The notes under the pieces: generated by a model
Databases searched by the model: none
Told to the model about the DNA's origin: nothing
What the model saw: only the letters and a program-made list of their open reading frames with translations
In this document: piece after piece, positions 1 to 10,988 of the stretch
Position numbering within the stretch: the stretch's first letter is position 1
How the letters are laid out: each line of letters begins with the position of its first letter
Made by a program: the position numbers and the translations under genes
Assembly (NCBI GenBank): GCA_013368445.1
Contig: JAACJO010000049.1
Span: 1 to 64,000 of the forward strand
DNA length: 64,000 bases
Origin: Leucocoprinus leucothites
Taxonomy: Eukaryota > Basidiomycota > Agaricomycetes > Agaricales > Agaricaceae
Direction: 5' to 3'

Positions 1-1
1 G

Positions 2-322
2 ACCCCTACGACGACGTCGCAATTGCCAACATCACAGGAGAGCCCTATGGAGATTACTGAGTCCAATTTGGATAAGGACGTTGATGAGGACATCAAGTCC
101 TACAAAAGGGATAATGTTATAAACGTCGACCTGATTGATGCTCATTGTGACTTAATCATCCTAGACGCCAACACAGCCACCAGGACCGAGACTGCGGTTC
201 TAGATTGGGAAGAGTACGTTGGAAAGTTTGATGTGGAAGAAGAACGATTTGATGTTGATTGGGACGAGTATAATTGGACGGACGTTATTAGGAGGATCAG
301 GAGGAATGGTTTCGCTGTTTGA
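2..322 (+). CDS. C-terminal end of an unrecognised acidic protein (cut by window edge)
   Basis: The frame is open from the left edge to a TGA at 320-322, about 106 residues. It begins with a Thr/Ser/Pro-rich stretch, then becomes very acidic (DKDVDEDIKSY, VEEERFDVDWDEYNWTD) and ends in a basic RRIRRNGFAV tail. I do not recognise the family. CpG-containing codons (acgacgacgtcg) are common, unlike the DNA beyond 11.8 kb, so this is either a live gene or a young element. It could be the end of a retrotransposon polyprotein, because a gene-free stretch with a TATA box follows, but no diagnostic motif is visible. Confidence 0.35.
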   Translation, partial: TPTTTSQLPTSQESPMEITESNLDKDVDEDIKSYKRDNVINVDLIDAHCDLIILDANTATRTETAVLDWEEYVGKFDVEEERFDVDWDEYNWTDVIRRIRRNGFAV

Positions 323-1519
323 TTGTTATGGACTAACAGGATTGATTAACAGACAATGATGGTTTCATGGACATCGCGTTTGGATTTGAACTATTAGATA
401 TCTAACTATGATAGCTGTTACATCGGCGGACAGATACGTATTTATCAGAATCGTGATAGTGATTTTCGGACTTGTAGTTGTAGTTTCATAGTTTGATATC
501 GTTTCATGTAGTCAGTATTTAAGGACTTGTATTTGGAAGATTGAACGCAAGTTTAATCTTTCCTTTGTTTCCCGGACTACTTGTGTTTACTTGCCCTGCC
601 TTGAATTCACTTGTATCATTGTTGTTGTCTCGAACCTCGCGCTACCTTAGACTTACCTCAAGTCTTCTTGGCCTTCTCTTACTAGGCTTTCGAGAATACT
701 CAAGCTTATTAATTGAAGTAGGTTAAAGACCAGTTAGCCGCTGTCTTACATAACCCAATCACGTGTAGTGACACGTGACGTTACTAGGCGCTCTGACTGT
801 AAATCTTAACAGCTACTCCGCTACCCATATGACAACCTAGCAATCAAACAGACCTACCAGTTGGCATTGTATTGTAAAAGTATACCCAGCCAGATCCAGG
901 ACAATTCAGTCATTTTCTATTAGTAAATTTCGAGTCATATCTATTTCTTTCTAGAATATTTCGTCTATTTTCGTATCTCTCAAATAATATAAAAAGGGCC
1001 TGACAGCATGTAGATAGGCAAGGAATCCTACGCCTCTGTAGTGCTATAGGGTGTGCAGACCACAAAATAAGCATTTTCGAGTGAATAAGTGATCAACCTT
1101 CTAAGAGAACTCTAACAGGAAAGACTTCTACTAGTTAGTCTAAGAAATATTCTAAGATGTCTCGAGTTTGATCTAGTGTCACAGCGAAGTAGTTACCAAG
1201 CTAAGAAGGCTTGTAGTTAAAGCATATCGACCGCACCAGCACCAGTGTGACTGAGTGGGTAATTATAGACAAGGTCCAGTTGACCTTAGAGAGAAACAGA
1301 GACAGCCTCAGGATAAAAGATCTTAGTTATAGAAGTCAACTAAGCGTCGCAAACTGCGCACTTAGTCAGGATCCTAGTACAGTGTTTGAGAATTTCACAA
1401 AGTAAACAGTACAGCATTCAGTTTCATTGCACATTTTGTGTTATTCAACAGTAGCAACATAAATCCTCACCTATTTCCCATACTTCCCCTCGAATTTGTT
1501 AGAGGTTACATTCTTGCTA
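323..1519. other. Gene-free 1.2 kb, possibly an LTR or promoter region
   Basis: No convincing coding frame. Two CACGTG (E-box) motifs 6 bp apart lie at 760-777, and a good TATA box (TATAAAAAGGG) lies at 988-998. A retrotransposon LTR would fit this layout downstream of the acidic reading frame, but I could not find a matched TG...CA pair with a target duplication. The 3' end directly abuts the target duplication of the KDZ element. Confidence 0.3.
988..998 (+). promoter_or_regulatory. TATA box candidate
   Basis: TATAAAAAGGG is a close match to a eukaryotic core-promoter TATA box, but no reading frame of useful length follows before the KDZ element at 1528. It may belong to an LTR promoter or to a gene disrupted by the KDZ insertion. 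Confidence 0.3.
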
Positions 1520-1527
1520 CCTAGCTA
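1520..1527. repeat. 8-bp target-site duplication, left copy (CCTAGCTA)
   Basis: CCTAGCTA at 1520-1527 is repeated exactly at 11759-11766, immediately outside the two terminal inverted repeats. An 8-bp duplication is what KDZ superfamily elements are known to make. Confidence 0.93.
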
Positions 1528-2297
1528 CACCTGTCCCTGCCAAATGATCGGTCTTATTAGATGATGGTAACAGGGGCCACTCCCACGCGTAATAAGATGG
1601 TTTTTTCCAATCCCCCGCCTACAACGCTTATAGTGTCCTTAACAACACTTAGACTTGGTAAAATTCTCGAGAATGTCCCCCGGCTACCGGTAATCATTGC
1701 CGGTAATGACGTAGCCATCATGCTCATTGTCCTCCTGCCTTTCCCCGACAACATCCCGCTTCTCCCACATATCTAGGCACTGTTTTTGTCATCCCGCCTC
1801 CTTTCCCCCCGCCCCTCATCCCGCCCTTGCTCTCATGTGACGCGATAGATCAGATAAGAGATTAATCAAATCGCATGGGCTTTCTCAACAACTCACGAGA
1901 CCTTGGCATTCCGGCATGTTTAGCAGCATCAGTGCATCACTGATGTTGTCATCCCACCTCCTTTCCCCCAGCCCTTGGCTGCCCCCGTCCCGCCCTGTTC
2001 TCACGTGATGTAATAGATCAGATCAAAGGTCAAAAAATTGTACCACTGTCCCATTAGCTCATGAGACCTTGGCATCCGGCATGTTCAGGTGGCATCACTG
2101 ATGTTGTCATCCTGCCACCTTTCCCTGCCTCCTTCACACATGATGTGATAGATCAGATAAGATATTTAAAAAGGTTGTACCACTTTCCCATCAGATCACG
2201 AGACCAGTATGTTTGGCAGCATCACTGATGTGTGATCGCCGGCCCTCACATGCGCCATCTCTGCTCACTGTCTACCACACCGTTGCACATGGACCAG
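1528..2297 (+). repeat. KDZ left terminal inverted repeat (~770 bp)
   Basis: Near-identical in reverse complement to 10989-11758; the match fades after GGACCAG at 2291-2297. It contains three diverged tandem units of about 130-160 bp. Short open frames inside both arms (for example 1561-1776 and its mirror 11510-11725) are mirror images of non-coding repeat sequence and are not genes. Confidence 0.93.
1781..2229 (+). repeat. Three subterminal tandem units inside the left TIR
   Basis: Units begin near 1781, 1944 and 2102 (about 163, 158 and 128 bp). Each has the same ordered landmarks: TGTCATCC, a pyrimidine run (CCTTTCCC), a CATGTG/CACGTG/CATGATG-type core followed by ATAGATCAGAT, then GAGACC, a GCATGTTT-like motif and CATCACTGATG. 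The right arm has the mirror set at about 11056-11505. Ordered repeats just inside a transposon end are typical transposase-binding arrays; that role is inferred here. Confidence 0.8.
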
Positions 2298-2773
2298 CAC
2301 ACAAACGTCACAGAACGACGCCTTCTTCCAATTGTACATTATACTGTGATAGATGTTGAGTATACTATGCTGGTCAATGTAAAGATAAGACAAGTACATG
2401 AGCTCATCACTAAGTCCAACCGTGATTTAATTCACAAAGTCTACTTTCATCATCGCTATGTATCATGAATATTTCACGGATGATTGACAGACACTGAGTT
2501 CCAGGTTAGCACCTCTATTTCTTTTGTGAGGGGGAAACTAGTTGACATTGTTATTATTTGTTTAAGTTTGATTTACAGCACATGGACAGCTATGGGCACC
2601 TTCAAATGTTGCATACATATGTCAACAACCCCTGGTTTCACTCGTCAATATCAACAACTACTGCGGCACTCTTGGGTCTCTTTCTCCTCTTCACTCTGGC
2701 TGCCGTTCTTTCAGAAGGTGCGACATTTTCATCATTCTCACTGTTCTTGCATTTCCTCGGCTTACGGGTCTTC
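2298..2773. other. Non-coding spacer between left TIR and accessory gene
   Basis: About 480 bp downstream of the 3' end of the minus-strand accessory gene. I see no supported reading frame; it presumably holds that gene's 3' UTR and polyadenylation site. Confidence 0.4.
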
Positions 2774-4171
2774 TTAACAGGGTTCTCCATCAACTTTTTT
2801 TGTCAATGCATCAATCGCTCCCTGGGGCATGGGCTTCCAGTGGCATTGCCTGCTGAGGAGGGTGGTGTACAAGGTCCTGACCTCCCACATTGTGGTGATC
2901 TTACCTGGCGCCTTGAACTCTACACCCTGTGGCCATCTCTTCAACTCAACGTTCCAGCGAGCCTTGATATCAACTTCATAGTAGTGATAACTCATCATAA
3001 TATTGCGACGATTCGTAATCTCGCCTAGGAGAAAGAGGGGAGAAAGGGAATTCAGTGAGTCGGGCAGTTTTCTAGCGCATTGTTCCATACTTACGAAGCT
3101 GTTGTACGATCATCTCAGAACACTCGCTCTGTAGTGTGACAAGCTCATTCCGTCCCTTCTCTGAAGCGACCTGTTAGTGAGTGTCATCTCAAGAGACCAA
3201 TAGCACTCACTGTCACCCTTTGTGCATGACCACAATTTGAAGTGCCGACCCATTTCCCCGGCAGTTGTTTGCATGGTCTCTGGAAGGAAGTTCATCATGT
3301 CAGGCGTCGAAGATACCCAAGCGGGCTGCATTGTGTCGTTAACGTGAGCCCAGGAAAAGAACCCAAACACGTCGATGCCTGTACGAAAGTGCAGATCTTG
3401 CATCTTAAGCTGATGGTAAGTGTTGTTTATGACCATGCAGACGAGTCACTTACCTCCTGCTCAATACTGTTCACAGTGTTATTGTAGTCCAGAGTGGCGG
3501 CCTTGTTGTTGATCCGCGCTCCTTTTCTTCTGTTGTCCCTTTCCTTCTCGAAGGTCATCCTGAGTGTGGCCTCTTCATCTTTATCCATCTGAACCAATTT
3601 AGGATCGTCCCTCACGGCCTGTCAAATAACTTTTATGTCGACACGTTGACCTGGCGGTTTCCCTAATCGCATGGTGAGTCCCATGCATCACAGCTTTGAT
3701 TGAAAAAAGATCCTAACCTTTATTCAACTCCTTAGCTTTCTTAGAAACTTTCACGTTCCATATATTAGCCCTTCGCCGCTGCTTGTAGAGACTCTGGTGC
3801 TTAACCAGTTTCTCCATGTACTTTGGCTTCCAGTGGTACTTCTCCGCCAATCTGTGAATTGCCTTTTCCTGAGCTTCTTGGAGGGCTTTAAGGTCAGCCA
3901 AGAACGTGTCTTTCTGATCCTCATGCAACTGTTGATTGACTTCAATTGATTGTTTTGTGTAGGTTCTCTTTTCCCTCGACGGAGCTGGCTGGATTCTTGG
4001 AAGGCCTGGATTGCGGGCAGCGTAACTTGCGAATGAAGTCACCATCGGAGTATCAGTGCTTGCCTTGGTAAGTGTGGCAGAGCTAGTGATGGGAGCAAGC
4101 AGTGGAACACTGTTGTATGCTTCAAGGACAGCCTCCGTTACATTCGCTGCAGGCTGTCCGCTGGAGTTCAT
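2774..4171 (-). pseudogene. KDZ-borne gene of an Agaricomycete-expanded family of unknown function, one nonsense codon
   Basis: Multi-exon minus-strand gene. The chosen start (MNSSGQPAAN, codon 4171-4169) opens a Ser/Thr/Pro-rich stretch followed by a basic segment with REKRTYTKQS and a Glu/Lys-rich helix. Exon 1 ends KAKELNK near 3717. Exon 2 resumes at GGAAACCGCC and reads GKPPGQRVDIKVI, TGA at 3622-3624, QAVRDDPKLV. Later exons carry FGFFSWAHVNDTMQPAW, GRHFKLW and a last exon with NVELKRWPQGVEF and CHWKPMPQG, joined by short GT-AG introns. This order (RTYTKRT-like, long helix, 'bipartite W' middle, 'RWP.GV.F' end) is one I know as a multi-copy unknown family in mushroom genomes. The TGA sits where CGA (Arg) would keep the frame. 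Function unknown; its place inside a TIR-bounded element makes it cargo of this KDZ transposon. Confidence 0.7.
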
Positions 4172-5023
4172 TGCCAGAGTCAAAGAGAGTGTCTCGCAAG
4201 GTAGGTTGAGTCGTGATTCTGTGAGTGGCTCCAGTAAGCTGATAGCCCGAAACTCGGCTCCAGAATCTTTCAAATTGTCCTGGCATATCTTGCATTTCAA
4301 ATCATGGGCTATGCATGTTTTCGGGGTTTCACCCCGCCACAAAATCAATCATCTACCCTAGCTTGCAGCTTCCGGATCTGCCAGGGGGCTGGGCCTGCAG
4401 TGTTTAAAGGCATGTAGGTTGTATTCACATTTATTAGTTGGTATTTCGTTCACACTCTAGTTCAGGGCTGACTTCCTTCGGTGTCTGATACCTGGCGGAC
4501 ATACACAAGCTTACATTCGAGAGCGTTCACTGAAGTCCGATTGGCTACTGATATCCGATGATGGAATGAAGCCACTTACCGAATTTGAAGCTGTTTATCT
4601 GATCTGCCGCAATTTTTCAATATCTTCTCTGCGTTCGATGTGAGTATCTCATCTTATTGCATAGCTCTATCTCTCTCTTCCACTCGTTGATTAATGCAGG
4701 CACCTTACAGCAGAGGCACTGGACTGGACTGAGTAGCTATGGGATCGAGCGCATCACAAGACACTTGTGTGATTCGTATTGCAAATGGGCTCCATTATGA
4801 TCAATCACCACCTGTGCATGAGGTGGATTATTATGCCTGTGCGCCATGCTGACCGAATCCCTGTGATCGTCAATGTTCATTTTTGGCCAAAATATGGAAA
4901 AAATCGTTCAATCCCAGGAGTCCATCTTCCCTTCTTCCATCTTCTCTCTTTGTGAATGGGAGGTATGTGATCAACGTTGGCATTAGTATCCTCTCCAACA
5001 TGCTCAAAGGTTATCGTTATCAG
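4172..5023. other. Divergent intergenic region within KDZ element
   Basis: About 850 bp between two genes transcribed away from each other, so it probably holds both promoters. I see no clear TATA box. The plus-strand gene may begin here in a small exon that I could not fix. Confidence 0.4.
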
Positions 5024-6165
5024 ATTCTACTTTGACCACTCATGAGGCAACAGCCTCTGCCTCTTCATCGCCCCAGAAAAGCGATGGGAGCTCCGAGTGC
5101 GAGGTCATCAGTGAAGTTATAAACGTGTCCTCTAATGGTGAGGACAGTGATGGCCCTATAGTTGTCCCTGTAGATGCCTTCTTGTAAGTGTGGTTTCTCA
5201 TTTATGTCTGTGATCCCCTTGCTCACCACTATTAGAACTTCCGCTCCACGTCCTCAGAAATCTTATGGCCAGAAAAAACGCCAGCCTCGTCCTCTACCGA
5301 GGCCTACAGTCATCATGTAAGTCATCAATAGTTAGTTTCGTCTCCCAATCTGACTAATCACTGACCCACAGTAGCAATGCTCGCGCAGGCACTAAGGCCA
5401 AAGCAGAAGTCACATCAACTCCTACTCCGCCTTTGCGCAGGTCACTGCACATCTGTGTTGGCCATCGTCCAACTGCTGATTTAGCCCCACCTGACCTCCC
5501 TCCACAAGGTACAACCTTGTCAAGTGGAGCTCGCACTTTACTGTAAGTTAATTTGCTTTGTTTATTGATTCTTCAAGTTGATTGGCTACAGAAACTCTGT
5601 AACTGACCCCACTGGTGTTGGAAATATTTTCCAGCAACCACCACTTACTCATGCTCGTGAACGTGCCAAGGCACTTGCACTAGCAGCAACTTCTGTGTCA
5701 GCCAATACTGGCGCTTCGTCGAAGGCCCCTGCTCCATCCAAGCCCACTGTCCCCCCAAAAAAAGCAAATTTGACTGTGAACAAACCGAAGACCACTGGGA
5801 AAGCCACTGCGGGCCCGAGTACTACAGCTGAAGCTTCACCAAGATCCATCATCACCGCTGCAGGTCCTGTTGACATTCGCGACAAGTGGTTCATGGTCAC
5901 TCGAGGCTCTAACCCTGGTGTCTATCAAGATATGTGAGTCATTATATCTAAGCTCCTCCACCATGTTATGTGACCTTTTTGGCCTAGAACATTCGCTGCT
6001 TACAATGCTGGGCCTGAAGACGGTCTTATCTATGTGGCTAACTCAAAAGCCGAAGCTGATTCTCAGTTCAGTGATGCTTGGATGGGAGGACGATTGATGA
6101 AGTATTATGCTGGTCGTTACTATCCCATTGGGCCTGGCCGAGCCTGCTGCCATGCCCCCAACTAG
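5024..6165 (+). CDS. KDZ-borne gene ending in a viroplasmin / RNase H1 N-terminal-like domain
   Basis: At least five exons joined by short GT-AG introns. The N-terminal half is low-complexity: acidic/Ser (SSECEVISEVINVSSNGEDS), then QKSYGQKKRQPRPLPRP, then Ala/Thr/Pro/Lys repeats (KPTVPPKKANLTVNKPK). The last two exons join in phase (GAT AT|A) to give KWFMVTRGSNPGVYQD, then GPEDGLIYVANSKAEADSQF and MKYYAG, stopping at TAG 6163-6165. The W-x-V-x-RG-x-x-PGVY start and the 'x-F/Y-x-S-x-x-EA' end match the small hybrid-binding domain shared by RNase HI N-termini and caulimovirus protein VI (Pfam Cauli_VI). In RNase H1 it binds RNA:DNA hybrids; here no RNase H catalytic domain follows. The true start is uncertain because the 5' exon is unclear. 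No nonsense codon found. Confidence 0.55.
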
Positions 6166-7475
6166 TGTAGCCAATAGCCCTAGTATCTGCTTTATTGACT
6201 TATGTGATTGAGTACTTATGAATGTGATGTTCACCAAGTCCACGACGGCATCCCTTTGGCAAGTGTGAATTTCGGTTTGTGATAAATACCCCTTGTGTGT
6301 ACAGAATCAGCGATCAAGGACCAAGAATCTTGATCTCCCGGTTGCCATTGGCCCTGGTCAGAGCCTTTCGTCCAATGAAATCCTTACAATCCAAAGAAAT
6401 TGGAGTGATCTGACAGGGATTGGGTGGCCGAAGATCTATAATTGATTCGTGCCTTAGATCTATGACATCACAGCCGTCACAAATGTCACATTCTACCAAC
6501 TTGCAGAAAGCTGCAGAGTAGCTACAATTGCTTTAGACGATGAACTATTGAGTATTTCACCAATAAAAATCTGTGTAACATGTCTCTGATTTTATGTTTT
6601 CCAAAATGCAACGAAATTTTGGTAGGTTGACCACTAGGATAGTGTGAAGTCAAAGGTGCGCATTTTGAACATGTTTTGAATGAAAGTTATACATGAAACC
6701 TACGTCGAACATCGGTTTCAAATATCGTTTTCCTGTGTCCCGTTATTTAGAAAATATTGAAATGTTTCCAAGGGGCCTAGGTGCTCATATCTCTTGAATT
6801 AGTTGCCCACACAGTGTATTTCTTGTGTTCAGGGTCAAAAACTGGCGTGCAAGTCTTACAATAGTACCTTAAACACCAGACAGTATTTGGAACCCCGTTG
6901 CTTCTGATCTTGACTGCTTGCTCTCTAAAGTCATTTGGAATAGTTTTTTACAGACACTACGAATTGTCAGGTGCCTCGCTATGGGTCATTGAGACAACAA
7001 CTTGGAGCCAGACATTCGAAGTATATTTGTAAAGCTGGATCTGACTTTCTTGAATACTAATTCATTTTTACCAAGAAGAAGGGCTTGAGCTAATGAAAGC
7101 ACAGTATATTAACGACCTTTCACATCTCTAGGTCCTTAATGTGAACTCGGAATACATTACAAAGCCACTTAGCTGAAGTGGCGGCTCTTTCAGTCTCACA
7201 AGGGCCTCAAATCATTCAGTCTGGGGCTAACCAACATCTTTTTGCCCCCTCCCACTATAGCTACCTTCTGCACGACAAGGCAGCGCTGGTGCAGTACACG
7301 AGACCATTCTTGAAGTGCATTCACTTGTCAATGGTATAAAGGTCCTTTGTTAGTCGAGCATTGCTAGACTTTCGACCTCGCGATTACAAAGTCAGTCACT
7401 CAAGTATCAAAGAAGTGACACGCTGAGTCACTCATACTTAGGCTTCATTTCTTTCTTCCTCAACCAGTGTCAACA
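6166..7475. other. Intergenic region upstream of the KDZ transposase
   Basis: 1.3 kb without a supportable gene. It contains the 3' side of the viroplasmin-like gene and the transposase promoter, with a TATA-like TATAAAG at 7335-7341 about 135 bp before the ATG. Confidence 0.45.
7335..7341 (+). promoter_or_regulatory. TATA box candidate for KDZ transposase
   Basis: TATAAAG about 135 bp upstream of the ATG at 7476, followed by a pyrimidine-rich stretch (tttctttcttcctc) just before the start, as is common in fungal 5' leaders. Confidence 0.4.
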
Positions 7476-10400
7476 ATGCGGTCGCACAAGAAATCCCGCA
7501 CAACCGCCAGTTCAAACAAAGGCATCTTTGTTTCTTCTTCACGCACCCCCTTTGGATCCAAGAAACATGCAATTCAATACAGCGCAAAGGGCTTGCGAGA
7601 GGAGATGGATGAGGGCATAGCCAAAGTGCGTCAGCACCTTGCAGATAAGCATCATTGTGCTCTGGTTTTGTATCCCCTGAAGCTCATTGAGTGTGTAGAC
7701 AAGGCAATGGAGCAAGAGAAAGCTAAGTTCATGCGCCTTGGAGCATCGTCAACAACAATAGACTCTGACGATGAGAACATCTCAAGTGCTGGTTTTGGTG
7801 ACTTTATTCATCTTGAACTGGAGGATGTACTGGGTGGTGGCACTCCCTTAGACATTAGCCACGGAGGTGGAGAGTTGCTGGATATACTTCTGGATGACCA
7901 GGATGAAGTAAGGCCGCGGCGGTGAGTACCTTTATCTCAATCATCAAGGAGTGAATGCTGACTTTTATGGTGGCTTCTCAACTGATCTAGTAAATACATG
8001 GATGGTCGAACACGACGCGATCATGTAGAGAAGCGGAACGAACTTTTCAGGCGACAGATGCCTTTGATCGTTCAGGCTTACCTTGCCTGGGATGCAGGGT
8101 TGGGTGACAATGGACTCAAAGGCGCGAAGCCAACCTTCACTGGGCACTTAGGTTTGAAGCTGCAAATTCTTGATGTTTTCAGTGAGTCCTTGTCTACTAC
8201 TAGCAATATCTGACAATGAGTTTACTACCTAATGTAGGTTCACATTCCATGCAGACCGATGTCACTGACGGCCCCGAGGGTATCGCCACATCGTTCGTTA
8301 GAAGGGGCCTCATTCCGTGTGCCCCCTTGCATCCATCAGTTGCGGTCACAACTCGGCTTTTGGAATTTTACCGGGTTCTTCACCTTCGCTGTCCACACCT
8401 CTCAATTCACGCCTTTATCCAGTCTCTTTGTGATTTATATCATGTTCCCTTCCAACCTTACCTCTCAACACAGTTTTCTATCTGCTATGATCTCTACACC
8501 AGCATTCGTGCCAAGGTACAAATCCAAGTCAACCAAGCATTGAGACGGGACTCAGAGGACTGGCGGCTACGGAATGCATGTCCCGCATGTACTTACAAGC
8601 TCAAGGGCAAGGATCAGCTGGTCTACAGCATGCTATTCACCATGGATGGCAACGACTCTCTGAAATGAGTTGTTCAGAAGGAAACACTTGAGGACCATAT
8701 GGCGGACCATTGTGCCGATCCTAATGCGGGTCCAGTGTCAGTTGTGAAGGAGGTAGTCGACTCATGAAAGGTGTCTGGAGATTACTACCTCGAGAGAGAG
8801 AAGGTTGATTGGTGGGCAAAGGATCGGGTGATAGAATCTCTACGACAGGGTGATATTGATGCTAACAACCCATGCACTTCACGATGGACCAACATTGTGA
8901 ATGAGGTAATGGCCCGTATGTGGGGTGTCTTTGATGAAACTGGAATCTTCCTCGCTCTCTGTTGGCATGGCTTTGGTTTAGTGGTTGTGGACATGATACA
9001 GAGCGGCGAACTGTGAGTTTGTTTCTTGCTCATCCTCCTCAGCAACTCACACGTTGGCTTAGTGCAAAATATCCATTGGCAGTAGTTGAGACCTTACTTG
9101 ATGCCTTCGGACCAAGGTTAGGGGGTGGCTACGATATTGGATGTCGATTTGGTGTCACACTGGCTAACAGCACAATTGGGGAATGTGCAAAAGAATTGCA
9201 GTACAAGTCGCTTGTTGGAGCATTCCATGGTCACGCGCACAACTGCCTGTGCCAGCTATCACATCTGGCGACATACGTTGAAGGGATGGGGCTTGAGGAT
9301 TTGGAAGGATGTGAGCATTTTTTCGCAAAGTCGAACGCCCTTGCATCCTCGGTCCGATATGCCAGTACCTTTCACCGACACCAGCGGATTTTTGAGTTCA
9401 TTCAGCACATGAATGTTGCCGAAACGTCACAGAAATTAAGTACATTGTGTGCAACTTATTTCCTTCCACCATCAATATTGAAGCTGACCACTTGAGCATA
9501 GGTGAATTTCTTGTCAACAACTACAAACAAGCCCTCAAAATTATCCAGGGTGAAGACGAGCTCAAGTGTGCAATGCACAATGCCAAAATCCCTCACACCG
9601 ACGTCTTCCATCAGTGGCTCCAAGAAGAGAAGACCTATCTTCTTGGATTACAAAAGGAGCCGGAGGAAGAGACCCACCAGATAGTGTATTACGAGGAGCT
9701 GGTGAAGCTTAGTTTATGCAGGGATGGCTCCTCTTTTCTGTTGTTTTTTGCTTGTTGCTGACATAGCATTTAGGGATCGTGTTCGAAACCTGAAAGAAGA
9801 CTCGTTTATTGTTTACTCTGGGCCTCCCGCACATAATGCAGACGTACTGGAGGATGCGGGTTCCAGTAATTCACGCAAACAAAAACAGCTTCCCCAACAC
9901 CGACTTGCCCTCCAGCACCTTCATGCTAATAAACAACTGGCGACTACAGAAGCAAAAGTTCACCATCTCGAAAACGTTCTTGGCCTGACAGATCGCTGGG
10001 AGCCAGGCACACCCGAGTGGGACAAAGCCAAGGAACTTGCAGACCAATGCTGCTATCGTCGCTGCCTTGACGAGCTTGAGTCGCTGGTCGTTTCCCGGTT
10101 CTTTGAACTTATGAAGATGAACATGGCTGGCACAGGTAAGGTCGAGTCTCTTTTATATACTATCATGGCTCACTTCTTTAATATCGAGGTTACAAGCTTC
10201 GAAAGCACATTGGCAATGCCCTACAACAGCATTCTCAAGCAATACGAAATGCAATCGAGCGCTACAATGCAGCAGCAGCAGAGTTGAAGCCCCCTCGCAA
10301 ACGGCTTACATGGGATAAGGTCATTAATTATTCATTTATCACTGATTTTACGCTTCTTCGCGACTGCCGCGAAGATGTCACGCAGAGAATTTGGGCCTGT

Positions 10401-10898
10401 CCGACCTCGCGCCGGCTTATGGACCAGCATTTCAAGATAATCCATGCTCGGGAGGAGATTAGACGTCTCAATGTTGAGATCCGCTGCGTCATTACCCACA
10501 TACACAACAAAGATCGATTTTTATGTGCTCAGGAATGTCAACTTGCAGACAATAACCCCTTCCTTGCTCACCAAGTCAAGAAACTTCGACTTGAATGTGC
10601 CCGGTTCAACAAAATTCATGTTCAGTGCTTCACAAAGCTCAAGAAAACCCCTGGTTTCACTGGAACTATCACTATAGGAAACAGCATTGATTGCTCACGG
10701 CATAAAGGTGTTGGACTGTTTGATGAACAATTGAAAGCTGGGCAGCCTGCAGATACTAGCTTGGAGGATATCAATGAAGGGGACGAGGAGAATCTGGAGC
10801 TAGATGCTGACAAAGATGAGGAACAAATCCAGCTTCTTGATGAGAGGCTGGAGGCGCTCACTTGTCTGCTTCAGCTTGAGGCATGTGCCAGGGAGTAG
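7476..10898 (+). pseudogene. KDZ transposase, two in-frame TGA codons
   Basis: Seven exons: 7476-7921, 7991-8181, 8238-9012, 9063-9439, 9502-9711, about 9767-10135 and 10189-10898; all introns are short GT-AG and in phase, giving roughly 1,000 residues, the usual KDZ size. Catalytic landmarks are present: YSMLFTMDGNDSLK (first Asp), GGGYDIGCRFG (second Asp), and EDLEGCEHFFAKSN (Glu), then the family C-terminus GYKLRKHIGNALQQ, ERYNAAAAELKPP, and REEIRRLNVEIR. The start is the ATG at 7476. Two TGA codons interrupt exon 3: at 8666-8668 just after MDGNDSLK, and at 8765-8767 before KVSGDYYLEREKVDWW. Both sit where Arg (CGA) is expected, so both look like C to T changes. Other exons are open. The protein would excise and insert the element by a DDE reaction in the nucleus; this copy can do so only if the stops are bypassed or supplied in trans. 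Confidence 0.96.
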
Positions 10899-10988
10899 GA
10901 GTCATAATTGCTTTTCTATTACCATCTATTATTATAATCTAAGTCATTTTATTATCGCCAACAGTGTAAGGTCAATAACGGCCTTTTC

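Noticed and set aside
1561..1776. Open frames at 1561-1776 and 11510-11725 giving almost identical peptides
   Set aside because: They are mirror copies inside the two KDZ inverted repeats, with no intron, domain or promoter; they are repeat sequence, not genes.
2774..6165. A TET/JBP oxygenase gene inside the KDZ element, as reported for some mushroom KDZ copies
   Set aside because: No HxD...H oxygenase motif or related block was found in any frame of the cargo region.
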